Positions 29,819 to 42,600 of a DNA stretch of 64,000 nucleotides are shown piece by piece. The stretch comes from Sipunculus nudus (Eukaryota; Annelida; Sipuncula; Golfingiida; Sipunculidae), in assembly GCA_026874595.1 (NCBI GenBank), contig CM049306.1, positions 76,071,642-76,135,641 of the forward strand, read 5' to 3'. The notes under the pieces were generated by a model. That model was given only the letters and a program-made list of their open reading frames with translations. It ran no database searches and was not told where the DNA came from. Position 1 is the first letter of the stretch; each line of letters starts with the position of its first letter. A program made the translations under genes and the position numbers.

Positions 29819-31130
29819 TGGAAATAAAAAAAGCACAGCACTCAAACGAAAACCTGTGTACTAAAGAGCAGTTAGTATAATACTTTACTGCACAGAGTTT
29901 GAAGATGACGTAACGTATCAGTCACCAACTTGAATCTTTCAGAATAAGAGCCAAAAGCCAATTTTTAAAATCTACTAGCCAGATAACAGATTAAGTACGT
30001 TCAACAGTTAACTTTAACAGCTCAACCTCAACTGTTAAAATATGAAACTTTTACATCCTCCCTACTGTTCTGACAAAACAATGTTCTAGTGTGTTATTTT
30101 CATATATATAGATATTATGCAATACTGACCAAATGACCAGTTAGGATATAGACACTACACTGAGACCTTATGCAGCATGTGAAAAATAAGCGGTTTGATA
30201 TGGGTCAAAGTTGAAGAATTACACTAGTTCATTCCTGTTTTACAATTGTATTTCAATATTTGCTTGATTTTCAGGAATGACGTCACAGTGACATAGTTTC
30301 AGTTATGTCAGGCAAACACATCTCAGTTGCATGTCAAATTTAATTTCTCATGGCTTAGTGATTTCAAAACATGCCTGAATCATCGTTATAACACAAAATA
30401 ATTTAAGCTATTGAATATAAAACTGGAGTCAGAATGCTTTTTATGGTGTCAATCTGAACTCTGCATATATATGAACTGTGGTTTAGTTTATATTTTATGG
30501 AGTTATGTTTCATATTCCGGCATGCAGAAGACCAGTAATATGTCCCAACTCGCATAGAAATAATGCTCTAAAGCCATATACAAATAATATACATGTACCC
30601 AGTATCAGATTTAACCAAGGTATACATGTCATACTGGAGATGCAGTTTAATACTTTTCCATAAAAGTTGACCAGCTGGTGAATGTTTTTATGTATGATTT
30701 CGAGAAATGTAGATACTAATGTGAACACATGACAAAATCCGTCAATGATTAGCAAATTTTATTAAATAAAAATATATACTTCAATATCTGGTCATTTTAA
30801 AGATTTATTATTTCAATATTACCTAGGATTATTATTGAGATTAGTTAGTATAAATGGTTTCCCTCAGTGGAGTGTTAAGAAATTCATGAATATTTAGTAC
30901 AAGAACAGGTAAAATTATCAATAAAGAATTAATTTCATGAGCAGTATCTTGCTAAAGATGCTTTAATTAGAGTGAAGAAGTGTTGAACATTGCAACCAAC
31001 TGACACAGTGAAAATATGGAAGATCACCATAGGCATATATGGTTTTTTAATGTTTCATATTGAAACAGGAAGATCGTAAAAACTTTATTTAAAATCTTTC
31101 TAGGGAGTGAATTAAAATATCCTGTAAAAA
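29819..31130. other. Intergenic, no gene seen
   Basis: AT-rich sequence between transposon remnants and the 3' end of FAHD1-B. The frame at 30510-30755 on the minus strand has no supporting feature. Confidence 0.5.
31084..31089 (-). terminator. Poly(A) signal of FAHD1-B
   Basis: The minus strand reads AATAAA 41 bases past the TGA stop. Confidence 0.6.
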
Positions 31131-34100
31131 TCATTCAACTTCAAATTTCATCTTAATGATATCAGACAGTCCACACTCAACAACATCTCCAGACTTGACC
31201 GGCCCGACACCTTCAGGTGTTCCTGTAAGGATCAAGTCTCCCGTTTCCAGGGTGAAATAATCGCTCATCCAGCTGATAAGATAAGGTATATCAAATATCA
31301 TATCACGGGTGTTACCGTTCTGCTTCATCTCCCCGTTCACCGTTAGCCACAAAGAAACATCATGGGGGTCAGGTATTTTATCTTTTTCTATAAAGTCACT
31401 GACTGGGCAAGATGTATCAAATCCTTTCGCTAGTGCCCAGCTTAGTCCTTTCTTCTTCAGCTGGCTTTGCTTGGCACGATCCGTCATGTCCAGAGCCAGG
31501 CAATAGCCAGCGATGTGCTCCAGTGCTTTGGACTTAGGGATCTTGGACCCTGGTGTGCCCACAATAATGCCTAGTTCTACCTCGTGGTGCATTTCCGTGC
31601 TGTGTGGTGGCAGCTGTAAATATAACATATTTTGATAATAAATGCATTATTTTTACCTTGGATTTATTTTTCAGTAGATAAGTCCATGGGTTTTTGGTGG
31701 TATTTATTTGCTTGATGAAGGTTAAAGGGGCCATGTAGCAATAATAAATAACTATTAAATCTTCTCGATTTAAGGTTTCAAAATGGTCCTCATGTAGTGA
31801 TTATACACTGCAGTCATCAAAGAGCTCCTTTTTTAACCACTGCTTTGAATGGCAAGGTTCTCTGGGTAACGACACCAGGGTAAACACAGAGCAACCAACT
31901 GAATCATGTTTAAATTTGGAGATGAATGCACAAAGGGGATACCTCATTGGTCTGATAACAATTCTTTGCTCTGTGTTCACCTTGGTGTGGTGACTTAGAG
32001 TACCTGATATTCAAAGTAGCAGTTAAAACAAAAGGAGATCTGGGAAGACTGCAGTGTATAACACTGCGTGAGGAGTGTAGGTTTGAATAATAATTATTTG
32101 AATTGCACACTGAACCAAGTTTGGAAAAATCTAGAAATCATTACCTTTAATAAAGACAGAGAGAATCCTTAGAGCACTGATACTGTGCCTGTGGCAGCTA
32201 ATCTGCCTCTCTGACAACCACATCTTTGGAGCCAGCGATTCACCTGCCCTTCCTATAGAACTTATATCACTGATGATGCTAGCATGGATGGCAAACTTTC
32301 CCTCAAATTAATTTTACATTTGTGAAAAAGTTATGTGTATATAAGTAAAAAGTAATAGTTACACCGAAACTGCACTGAAATTACATGTGATAAAATGCAA
32401 ATTTTTCCTTAGGTTTAACAAAGAAACATGCTTCAAATTGTTTATTACCGTAATTTTCCCAAGCTAGTAGGTTACTATTCATGGTTAAGCCCAGTAAACA
32501 TGTGCCAGTGAGTCATTGTTAATTTTAACATAGATTATTATTTATATACCAAAGAATTGGAAAAAGGCACAAAGCTGTCCTGTAAATGATTGAGTTGAAT
32601 AAACAGCAGTTTTAGTCACACAGTAATCAGTTACAATAATGGAATGTTCCTGATATAACATATATGCACTGGCAGATGGATGACTCGCATCTGTATCCGA
32701 ATAAAGGTTGTTAATTAACTTTTGCAAAAAGACATGATTCAGGGTTTCTATGCATACCCATTTTTTTTTTATCCATATTTAGGTGGACGGTAAATGAAAG
32801 TCTGCTCACATTTTGCACACATTTGTTGTGTTACTGCCTTGCAAGATAAGGCTCAGTGAGCTAAAAGTGGTTAAATGCTTTAATTATTAGGTTTTTCAGA
32901 AGCAGTTTTTTCAGGCAGTCAAAATTTCAGAGCCATTGACAGGTGTCATGATTGAAAACAGTGACTGCCTCTGCCTGGAGGGTATGCATTCATCCTCGTT
33001 TGTGTGTGTGCTTGTGTTGGTATGTGTAAGTGTGGGTGTTTCTTCACAAGATAACTAAAAAAACAGAATCTTATGAAATTTCAGGGCATTTCAGCAATTG
33101 GCCAATGAAGAATCAATAGGATTTTAGTGTGGATCTGGCACATGATCTGGATTAAGGACAGAATCAAGGAATATTCTGATCAAAATAAACATGGGAATAT
33201 GGGCTGAATAAGTGAATGCAAACATGGTTTTGGGAGCATAACACAATAGGGCTGAATTCCTAAGAATGCAGGTTTTTAGTTTCAAAATGTATATGAAGAG
33301 TGGGAACATCATTTTTCATAACCCCTGGTGACCTTTTAGTACAACACAACTTCAGCTGAAATTTCACTGTCCAGAATATCTGATAAAAGAAACCAGTGTG
33401 ACAGCAATAGTTAGGGGGGGGGGGTCACCTCTGCAAAGCATCTTGGTTTTCTTTCATGAAAGAAAGAACTGAATGATTCATTCAACAGAACAGTCATTTG
33501 TTTTATCTTTTTCAACTCAGATGTTTTCAGATCTATCACATATGAGGAGCACTGAGTTGTGTCAAAATTTATCACCATTTTATCTATCAAGAAAAGTGCA
33601 ATGGAGACATATAAGACATTGATAAACAGTCCTAACATACCAGGGAAATCCAGGATTTAGGAAAAGGAGGGGTCCAACTGAGGAGAACTAATGGTAAAAC
33701 TTAAAAGATGGTCCCCAAGTCTGGAAAAGGGGATCAGGGTCGTTAAAAATTGGTATGAAACCCTTATTAAAAGATTGTGTGGCTGAAGAAAAAAAAAAAA
33801 AAAAAGGGGGGGGGGGGGGAGACCACCTGGATCCCCCTTTTGGATTTTCTTCTGCATACTTTCAAAGATTTCCCAAAACACAAAGTCAAGTGAGTCAAAT
33901 CTATATACTGCTGAAGTCTGTTAGCAGTATGTCATTTATTCTGGTATATCCTCCACATCATACTAGTAAATCATCACATGCTCTTGCACCAATGTATATT
34001 GTTGAACAAGATGAGCAGTATCAACCGGCATGAGCTCTATGATCAGCCTTTTGTGTACAGCTAAAAGTTCCTTTGAAGTAAAGGACTATTACATATGGAT

Positions 34101-36805
34101 ATGGATCCTATAAAACTTCAGCTCCCATATTATGGTAAGGACTTCCTAGTCACATCAGAGATGAACTCTTATCTTTTTGCTTTGAAGGATCTCATAAAGG
34201 CTTATCTTTATAACAAGCAAATTTTAGTTGATATTATATATTTTTTTCGTATTTTATGCTCCTAGTAAATACAATTTATGTATAGTACAGTGCCGGTAGA
34301 GTTTTTAGAATATGGATAGGGGGCTTGAGAACTGCTGTATATTATTATTAATATTATTATGATTATTATTATTATCATTATCATGATAAAATAATCAGCA
34401 ATTCTACTATATTAATTATTACTGTAACAAATTAATATGTAAATAATCATATAATTCTTTCCATTTCATTAATTTCCATTGCTTGTTATCTTCTTTGAAT
34501 AAAATAGCTCCAGCACTCCATCAATATTAATCTTCCTATTTATAAGAGCAAGGGCTCAAGCTTGGTTGAACAGATACCTTGCTTCAGTGGGCCTCCTGCC
34601 TAATGTATCATGAATGTCACTCGGCCATAGTTATAATCAAGCTTGAGACCTTCGAAAAAGGAAATACCCTTGTGACTGAAACATCAGGAGAACTATATAC
34701 AGTTAAACCACAATTATCCGAATGGTTTAGGGAACATAAAATTTGTTTGGATAACTGAAGTTACAGATATGCGAGGTCAGAAATTTTTTGAAGAAGTGTT
34801 CTGCTAGTACTTTTTGCATATCATTATCAAAGTTTTATTATTATGTTAAACTTGGCATACAGCAACGTTAGCTCATCAGACCATTTTTAATCATCATTAA
34901 TCATATTTTCCTTTCAAAAGCAGTGAAACATTTTCATGGTAAATTTGGTTCCTCACTTTATATTAAAAAAAAAAACAAATTTTCAGATAAAAGAGATATG
35001 GATAGTTGAGGCTCTACTCTATGTACACTACGAGAAAATAGACCTGTACCTTCATCTTTTGGCCCTCTGTGATGTAGGAACTTGTTGGCTTCAGGAACAC
35101 GACCGGCTCTGATGGAACCGGGTTGCCAAGCTCTGCTGCATGTTCTCTGTAATATTTATAATAATAATTGAAACATCATGGCACTTGATTTTTATTGAAC
35201 ATGCTGCAAATACCAGCTGGTCCACAGGGGCTGGAAGGAGTACTGAAAGGGGTCTGATATCAGGACTAGTAGCAAGGGCAGATCCAGGATTTTGATAAGG
35301 GTGATCTCATTTCACTTTCAAATTCAACAAGGGCGTAGAGGCACAAATATAGTCCCCCGCAATATGTTTATCTAGGAAGGTGTGGCATCAGTCCTTGGCG
35401 GATGGACAGGAGGACGGACGGACAGACGCAGACCATTTGTGTAGTCCTCCCTCCTAACAATGGGGGACTTATAAAAGAGTAATAATTAGATATCTGGAAA
35501 CTAAGCAACAGATTAATTTGAGTATATTATATTAGCATCATATTGTATTATTAGTCTGGATTTGGCTCTTTTCATTTTCTCATAGGAACTAACACAATTA
35601 AAGTGATATAATGAATGGTATGTATGCTGCTTAAACACTTTTCATTAAATACACTGCACTTGCCAGATTGAAAACAATAATCAAAAGAAATCCAATACAA
35701 TACTGGAAATATTGACAAACTAATTAAGTACAATATTTAAATCTTAAAAAAATCAATGATTTTTTTATAACACAATAAATACTATTATATCCAATAATAA
35801 ATAGTTTATATAATATCATTAATAATAATTTATAATATAACAGGCTAACAATTAATTCATTAAAAATTAAACTACCTTGCAAAACAACACCTAAAATTAT
35901 TAATAAATACCAGGTGTGAGATATATGATATCAGCAAATTTCTGTTTTAATTTAAATAATTAAAACAACAGTCCACACAAATACCCATGTCAATCTCTAA
36001 CTGCCACACTAGGTTTATAAGAAAAAGTATCATTCCTTACCCAAAAAAGTATCAAAAAATTGCTAAGAAAAAAAGTATACATTCACAACAATTTACCTGA
36101 TATGCAAGCAATTGTAACCTTGGTTTTTTTCAGAAATGATGTGTACAAACAGGATGTGTACAAACAGGAGATGTTCCTGTTGAGCCTCAAGTTTCTGACA
36201 TTCAGCACTTGGCATTTTGTCAGGAAACCACTGACAGCTCAGCATATACTCCACACAACAGAAAACACAAATTCCTTCAAAAACACTGGGAATGCACATT
36301 GTCAGATCTCATTTTAACTCTTAATATTTAGGTATACCACTGGATTGCCCAAACTGGCCTATTTAGCTTAAACTTTAAAAAAAAGTATCAACACCTGAAA
36401 AAAAAGTACAAAAAAAGTATAAAAAAGAAACTTCTATGAAAAAAAAGATATAATACTTTAAAAAAAAATATAAAATTGCAGCACTGAAAATTGGCAGTAG
36501 ATACTGCATTGTATATAGTTAAGTTTATTGGGCTGGACCAAAAATCGTCCCCATCAACTATCACATATTCGGCTCATCTCTGTTCAACTTGAAAGCCGCC
36601 GGTGGGAGTGACCGGTATCCATCATTGAACTGTTTTATCATATCATCGCATCTTCCCCATAATCTCCGGTATATCGGATCTTATCGGTATGGGTCATCTC
36701 TATTTTATTGTCTCATTCATGGGGGACCATTCACCTGAAATTTCGGCCGACCGCAAGAATCTTTCGCCCGACTTCTCTGAACTTGTACAACTGTGCAGCT
36801 GACAT
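31131..36805 (-). CDS. FAHD1: FAHD1-like acylpyruvase/oxaloacetate decarboxylase, copy B (intact active site)
   Basis: The minus-strand exons are 36805-36735, 35146-35050 and 31613-31131 (71, 97 and 483 nt, equal to copy A). Phases 2 and 0 agree and give 216 residues. All family landmarks are present: VGRNF at the end of exon 1, the lid dyad H26-x-x-E29, the metal ligands E67 and E69 in MHHEVELG, and D98, R102 and K119. [14 protein letters not shown] lies near the C terminus. By homology with human FAHD1 it should hydrolyse acylpyruvates and decarboxylate oxaloacetate, probably in mitochondria. A second homologous first exon at 38784-38854 can splice to the same exon 2 in frame. Introns contain repeat families 4 and 5. 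Copies A and B form a tandem pair, both on the minus strand, about 8 kb apart. Confidence 0.93.
32990..33245 (-). repeat. Dispersed repeat, family 4, inverted copy
   Basis: The reverse complement contains 'gcattcacttattcagcccat', 'atcatgtgccagatccac', 'ggccaattgctgaaatgcc' and 'tttcataagattctgt' in the same order as the copy at 22150-22370. Confidence 0.65.
33655..33845 (+). repeat. Dispersed repeat, family 5, with poly-A/poly-G
   Basis: Homologous to 5540-5715. It carries an A18-type run and a G14-type run (33788-33820) before 'ctggatccccc'. Confidence 0.6.
35376..35470. repeat. Short repeat with GGAC/GGACAG microsatellite
   Basis: 'atagtcccccgcaatatg', then a GACGGACGGACAG run and 'ctccctcctaacaatggggg'. 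It resembles terminal fragments of ACGG-bearing elements. No coding part. Confidence 0.4.
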
Positions 36806-36821
36806 GTTGGCGAAGGAGGTG

Positions 36822-36835
36822 CTGACACCTAGTGT
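36822..36835 (-). promoter_or_regulatory. CTCF-like motif in the FAHD1-B proximal 5' UTR
   Basis: The minus strand reads ACACTAGGTGTCAG, matching 12 of 14 positions of CCASYAGRKGGCRS. It is 17 bases upstream of the ATG, at the position homologous to the 23161-23174 site of copy A. The flanking CTTCGCCAAC before the ATG is identical in both copies. Confidence 0.35.
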
Positions 36836-38783
36836 TTATAAATAAAACCAAAGGCGACCGTCTTGCGAAGTATGCAGCTCCGCTCATATACTCATGCAGA
36901 ACTGGGAATGCAGACTTATACTGTTAGACGCACTGAAGGAGTGTTTTTTTTTTGTTTTTTTTTAATTTTTATTGTTGATATTGGGAGGGGGGTCGGGGTT
37001 ATGCGTATTACATTTGCAACAATTCACATAAATCATATAGCATACTTCATCCGAAATAAATTAAGCATTGTTCAACTTCAACTGATTTGTTTCCGTTTAA
37101 AATATTCATGGACCATGCACCTCTACAGTTTGTGCCAAGACAAAATAAAATGCATCTCTTTATGAGCTTTTAAATGGAAAATATGTTATTTTAATATAAA
37201 CACAATGCCGCCCTACCTCATTTCCCAACATTTAATTATAGGCCTATTTATTATCATTACGTTGTTCCCATTGACTAATTTATGTCAAGATAACACCTCC
37301 ACTAATGAAAAATATACGTTAAGGAACATGTGTAATGTGTGAAGTTATATATATATATATTTGAGAGTGAAATGAAATAAATTTTTAGCAGTTTCCATCT
37401 AGATTTAATGAAGTAGAGCATATATAGGCCTAACACCAAAAAAATGCAGTATACGTAATCGATATAAGAAAATAGGGCCTTCTTCCCATGTCGAAAAGAA
37501 TTAGCTCGTTATATCCACATTTATATATATATATACATATTATATATAAATATATATATCTATACATATTCATGGGAGTGCATGTTAGATTTTTGCATAA
37601 ATGAAAGCTCTTTATTGAATTGTTAAAATAAATCTTGCTTTTTGAAACCAATAGGACGACTTAAACCTGTATCATACGTGTCATTTTACATTATCAAAAC
37701 CTTCCCAAATTTGGACAAATATTTGGGGGGGGGGTCAAGCAAAGAAAGTATACCGGTAATAAAAAAAACTGTCATTTTTTCAAATATATGGCAATTTAAT
37801 TGCCGGCTAAAAGACAACCTCAAATTTATCCCTATTAATATTTTTCAATCCGACGAATTAAATCGTGTCTCAGAATTAATTGTCATTTTTATTCGGATTT
37901 GAAACCGGGATTCGGTCACACCTGGAGCTGATCCTAGCGTTGATCTTTTCAAATTCACAGTTATACTAATGCCATAAAAACAATATTCAGCTTTTTTATG
38001 TATATAAATCGGTATTGCATTACGCATTTACATTTGATTTAATGTAATTTAACACAAAGGCGCTGCAGCAGTCCTTGTATATAACTTTTGTATATCTTTC
38101 AGTAGCGACACCCGCATTTCATCCTTTTGCCTTTAATATACAAACCTTTATATATTAGTATATAAAGTGTATATCCTGTTTAAGCGCATATCTTGCAATA
38201 ACTGCATGATAGACGGCATTGCGATAGGGCTTCGAGCCGAGAATAAAATCTTAATTTTCTCAGGATATGAGGGAAATATCGGAAAACAGCCTCCACCTCC
38301 CTCCCCCCGGGACACAGTTTGTATATATATGGTTCCTGAAAATTCAAGACCAAAAACGTCCAGTACCTAAGGGGTGTACCCTATGACAAGGTTTGAGTGA
38401 CAATGCCGTCAATAATAGGAATGATTAAATGGCGATATAATTATATGTATGACTTTAACAGTTTTCAATCAAATATTTATGAGGTTTGAAGACTAGATAA
38501 GTCAATGTTATACGTGTAGTTTCTACATGTAAATGCATACATGCGATGAAAAGATTGGGGCGTGCTGGTGGTCAACTCAAACCATAACATGTCTGCATAT
38601 GTACAAGTTGTAATAGTTATAAACGAAACTTAACAGGTAATAATTTGTAATTACAATGATTGTACTTGAAATAATTACTGGTCTCATGATCAGATGAGAC
38701 ATCATTTGGTGTTTACCGCCGATTTACCTTTACATGTATGAATATGTTTCTGGTAATAGTGATATATAATTAAATATATTTAC
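36836..38783. other. Interval between the two FAHD1-B first exons
   Basis: No additional exon 2- or exon 3-like sequence is seen between the two first exons. Small TA runs lie at 37349-37362 and 37523-37556 and a G run near 37724. The minus frame at 37430-37651 is driven by the TA repeats. Confidence 0.5.
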
Positions 38784-38854
38784 CTGTAATTCCTGCCGAG
38801 ACACAGGATCTTCTTGCCATGTTGTACAAACTGTCGCAGCCTCATATCAGTCAT
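38784..38854 (-). CDS. FAHD1: Alternative (distal) first coding exon of FAHD1-B
   Basis: The minus strand from 38854 encodes 23 codons plus AG before a GTAAAT donor. That is exactly the length and phase of the two other FAHD1 first exons. The reading contains QFVQHGKKILCLGRNY, which resembles the vertebrate N-terminal segment and keeps GRNY. Spliced to 35146-35050 it would complete the same Arg codon. It lies 1.98 kb upstream of the proximal first exon. It may be an alternative first exon with its own promoter, or the only surviving exon of a third tandem copy. The ATG at 38854 is chosen because it gives the equal length; an in-frame ATG at 38845 is possible. Confidence 0.75.
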
Positions 38855-39671
38855 AATTACTTTAGTCAATTAAGCCTAAATCTGCACACTGCAGTGTCTA
38901 TGATAAGTGTACGTGTACTTCTATTTATACTTGATCTTTATTCGCATCAACGTCTCCAGATATGAAGTCTTGCAATTGCACGTGAAATATCTTGTCCAGG
39001 TTGATGTAGTGTTCCTATCGGGACGGATCCAAATCCTGTGAGGGGGAGGTATGTAAATTATTATTTTTACGGGGTCTTTATACAAATACCACGGTGATTA
39101 AACATGTGGACCAAATGAGACCCGACTGTTATCCTGTGTATGCCCCGGCATGTAAAACTAATAATTTATGTATATATAAAAATTGAAACTATACCATTGT
39201 GCATGCATATAGCACATAGGATACTCTTCAGTTATAGGCTAAATGCTCTTTTGTTATTACAATTTAATAGTGTATTTTAAAAATGCGAAGAATGTGAAAC
39301 GGAACAGTGATTGAATAACATTATTTAAAGGAAGGTGTGTAAGTATCTATGTATTTGTATGTGGGGACACCTGACACCCCGCGCGGATCTGATACACAGG
39401 TCCTATCATTTTCATGTGGTGAGGTGGCCATATGGCACTGAAACCAAAGTTCATTCGGCTAATTGTCATAAGTATGTCCCATAACTCGCATTTATTTATA
39501 GCGCCATCTAGGGACAAATTTTCACAACGCAAATATTACGGTGTGTTTTCGGTAACATATTGAAGGTGAAGGCCGCAAATCCACATGTGAGTGAGAGAAG
39601 TCGCATGGACTGTGACAAACTTTGGATGAATAATTGCCGGTAAAAGTAAAATCAGTAGCCGTGACAATAGG
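38855..39671. promoter_or_regulatory. Divergent promoter interval between FAHD1-B and RRP12
   Basis: 817 bp separate the start codons of the two divergent transcripts. No TATA box is obvious at the RRP12 side. A strong CTCF-like motif lies at 39501-39514. The short minus frames 39347-39532 and 39536-39760 overlap the RRP12 start and lack support. Confidence 0.55.
39501..39514 (-). promoter_or_regulatory. CTCF-like motif upstream of RRP12
   Basis: The minus strand reads TCCCTAGATGGCGC, matching 12 of 14 positions of CCASYAGRKGGCRS, with the whole YAGRKGGCRS core matched. It lies about 158 bp upstream of the RRP12 ATG. Confidence 0.45.
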
Positions 39672-42600
39672 ATGAAAATGCCTAAGGAGGGGAAAGGCGC
39701 CCTAGTGGCGAAGAAAAGCAAACGGAAGCGCTGGAAGAAGGGACAGAGCAGCAGCAGCAACCCTGATCATAAAAAATACCGTCAGGCTGCCAAGAGCAGG
39801 TTCTTCAACCAAAACACAGGTACGTTCTCGTGGCCGACGTCATCCTCTTAATTATACACTGTTAATTGCACTGTTTCATAAACCTTCATGATTTTTAGCT
39901 CAGCTGACTATAAGTCATCTGAGCTATAGTCGTGGTCCATTGTCCGTCGTCCGTCCGTCTGTCCGTCCGTCCGTCTGTCGGGATGTCCGTTCGTAAGACT
40001 GGCACGTTTTGACACCGTTGGACCTACGAATCTGAAATTCGGCATACAGTTAGATGTCCCCAAAATCTCCTACCATGCCGAAGATTGGGTCGATAGGACT
40101 TTGTTCCTTCGAGATATTAAGGAAAAACCTCAATTTTTTATTAGAAATCTATTTTCACACTTCAGGACTGCCTAATATCAAAACCACTCATCTGGTTTTC
40201 TTCATATTCACCATAAATATTCCTCTATATAGTTCCTATGTACATGCCAGATATTTAAGTCAGTATTATATAATTTAAAAAAGTTATGGGCCCAAACATA
40301 ATGGACTTTGTCAAAAAATCAGGAAGATATTTGGTCACTTAAGACCAAAAGTGTCAAAGGAAGGGACTTATTTCCAGTAATACAACTTTAATCAATCAAA
40401 ATTTAATTGTATACCAAAATTAGATCAAAATCTGTTAAATTTTTTTAAATTTTGGCAAAAATATAAAATTGGTACCTTAAATTTTGCCCAACTTTGGCCA
40501 CGGCACGTTTTTTTTCCTGTAAGTACTATGGATTTAATTTTCACAGCATGTATACATAAGGATTTAATCTGTTAAAATCTGAAATTTGAAAATAAAAGCT
40601 GCAAAATTAGGCTAGTTATTGAATTTTTTTGGAGGCTCTTGTTATATTCCCTTACATTGTCAAGCAGTCCACTTTGATGACTGTAGGTCATTCAGTGCAC
40701 ATCTCTATGCTCCCCAGGCTGTTGGCATAATTTTAGATGTCCCCAAAATCTCCTACCATACCAAAAATTGGGTCATTAGGACTTTGTTCCTTTTAGATAT
40801 TAAGGAAAAAAACTCCCATTTTCCATAAAAAAAGCCATTGTTACACTTCAAGGCTGCCTAATATCAAAACCACTGATCTGTTTTTGATCATATTTAGTAT
40901 TCATATTCTTCCATATATTTTCTGTGCACATACAAAAAATTAGGTCAGTATTGGGTATTATTTTGAAGTTATAGGCCCAAATTTAATGCAGTTTTTAAAA
41001 AATCAGGAAATATATTTGCTCACTTAACATGAGAATTGCTGAAGCTGAAGACTTTTTTTCAGGAATATAACTTTATTTAATCAAGATTAAATTGTTTACC
41101 CAAAATTAGATCTGAATTTTGCAAATTTTTCAAGTTATTAGCATAAATAAAAAATCAATACCTTAAATTTTGTCCAACTTTGGTACTGTTGATTTAATTT
41201 TCACAGCATATATACATAAGGATTTAATCTTTTAAAATCTGAAATTTCAAAGAAATTGATTGGGAAGAATAGCTTTTATTCATGTTTTCATACACCATGT
41301 CAAGTGTTGTTTACATCTAGCCCACCTAGTAGTACAGCCTTCACTTGCATTATGTAACCCACCCCAGGCAGCTTGCCTTGGGTCAGCCTGGCCACTATCA
41401 GCAGGCTTCCCCTCTGCCCTGCACCCCCCCCCCCCCCCCGATGGTGCATAAACTGCATAAACTAGATGAATGTTATTATTTTCTGTATTTGATTCATTCT
41501 TATTCTAGGCTATGCTTCATTTTAGATTTTGTATTGTACCACCAGGGTTACAATGATTAAAGTGTACATTTAATTGTGTCCACAAAGTGGTGTATTGTTA
41601 TGAAAGTGTGGATGTTCATCAGATAAGTAATTCCTTACTTCAGAAGAGTAAAAACTTCACCAGGTGTGAAATTGACTATTAATTCCAGTAATAAATTAAA
41701 ACTGGGATAGTTATTAGCGTAATGATATTTTTTGTCCCTCATTCAACCAACAGTGTGTATACTTTATTAGAAAATAAGTTTTATTTTATCAAATTTACTT
41801 TTATTTTATTTTGGTGAATAAAATTAAGCATGTACTGAAAACTCCAATGTGCAAAACTTTTTAATAGTGATTCAAGAAATATTCTTGTAGATGCCATGTT
41901 GTGGCATTATTTTCTTTTAAATTCAGTTTAAACATTTATGATTTAAAAATAATAAAATATATGTGTATGCATAATATGACCCAATATGAGCTACACTCTG
42001 GATATATGACGATTGCAACTTTTGCAACAATTCTTATATTTTAACTTATAGTTTCAGTTTTTTACACTGTATATATAATGATTGCAACTTTTGCAACAAT
42101 TCTAATATTTTAACTTATATTTTCAGGTTTTTAGCTCAGCTGACTGAAAGTCATCTGAGCTATAGCGATCACTCTTTGTCCGTCGTCCGTCTGTCCGTCC
42201 GTTAACCAGGCACAAATCGTAACCACTGGACCTAGAACCTTGTAACTTGGGATTCTGAGAGGTCGGTAAAAAATCTCCTTGGAAACCAGAAATTAGGTCT
42301 CTGTTACCCATATCCTTTGAGCTATGTGGCCCCAAAGTACCCCCCAGAAAAGTCAAAAATTTCATACAAAAACTTCAATATCTCATTAACTACTTGACTG
42401 ATGGTCATGATTTTTGGCATACATATTGATCATGAGATGTTACATCACTTCCTGCAGACTGGTGGCGCCACCTGTATTTTTCGATTTTTTACGAATTTTT
42501 TTCTCTATTTTTGAGACCTTAAAAAATGTGAACATCTGTTAACAAGGCACAAATCATAAAGACTGGACTTAGAATCTTTATTCTTGACACACTGAGAGGT

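Larger units (their letters stand above)
31614..35049. other. FAHD1-B intron 2
   Basis: A 3.4-kb intron. It holds an inverted family 4 copy (32990-33245), a family 5 copy (33655-33845) and an ATT-rich patch near 34345-34400. The remaining sequence shows no exon. Confidence 0.6.

Noticed and set aside
31309-31506. Plus-strand frame inside FAHD1-B exon 3 (and 20640-20834 in copy A)
   Set aside because: It is the antisense shadow of the strongly conserved FAHD1 coding frame.
38784-38854. A complete third FAHD1 gene
   Set aside because: No matching exon 2 or exon 3 was found between 36836 and 38783, so it is reported as an alternative or orphan first exon.
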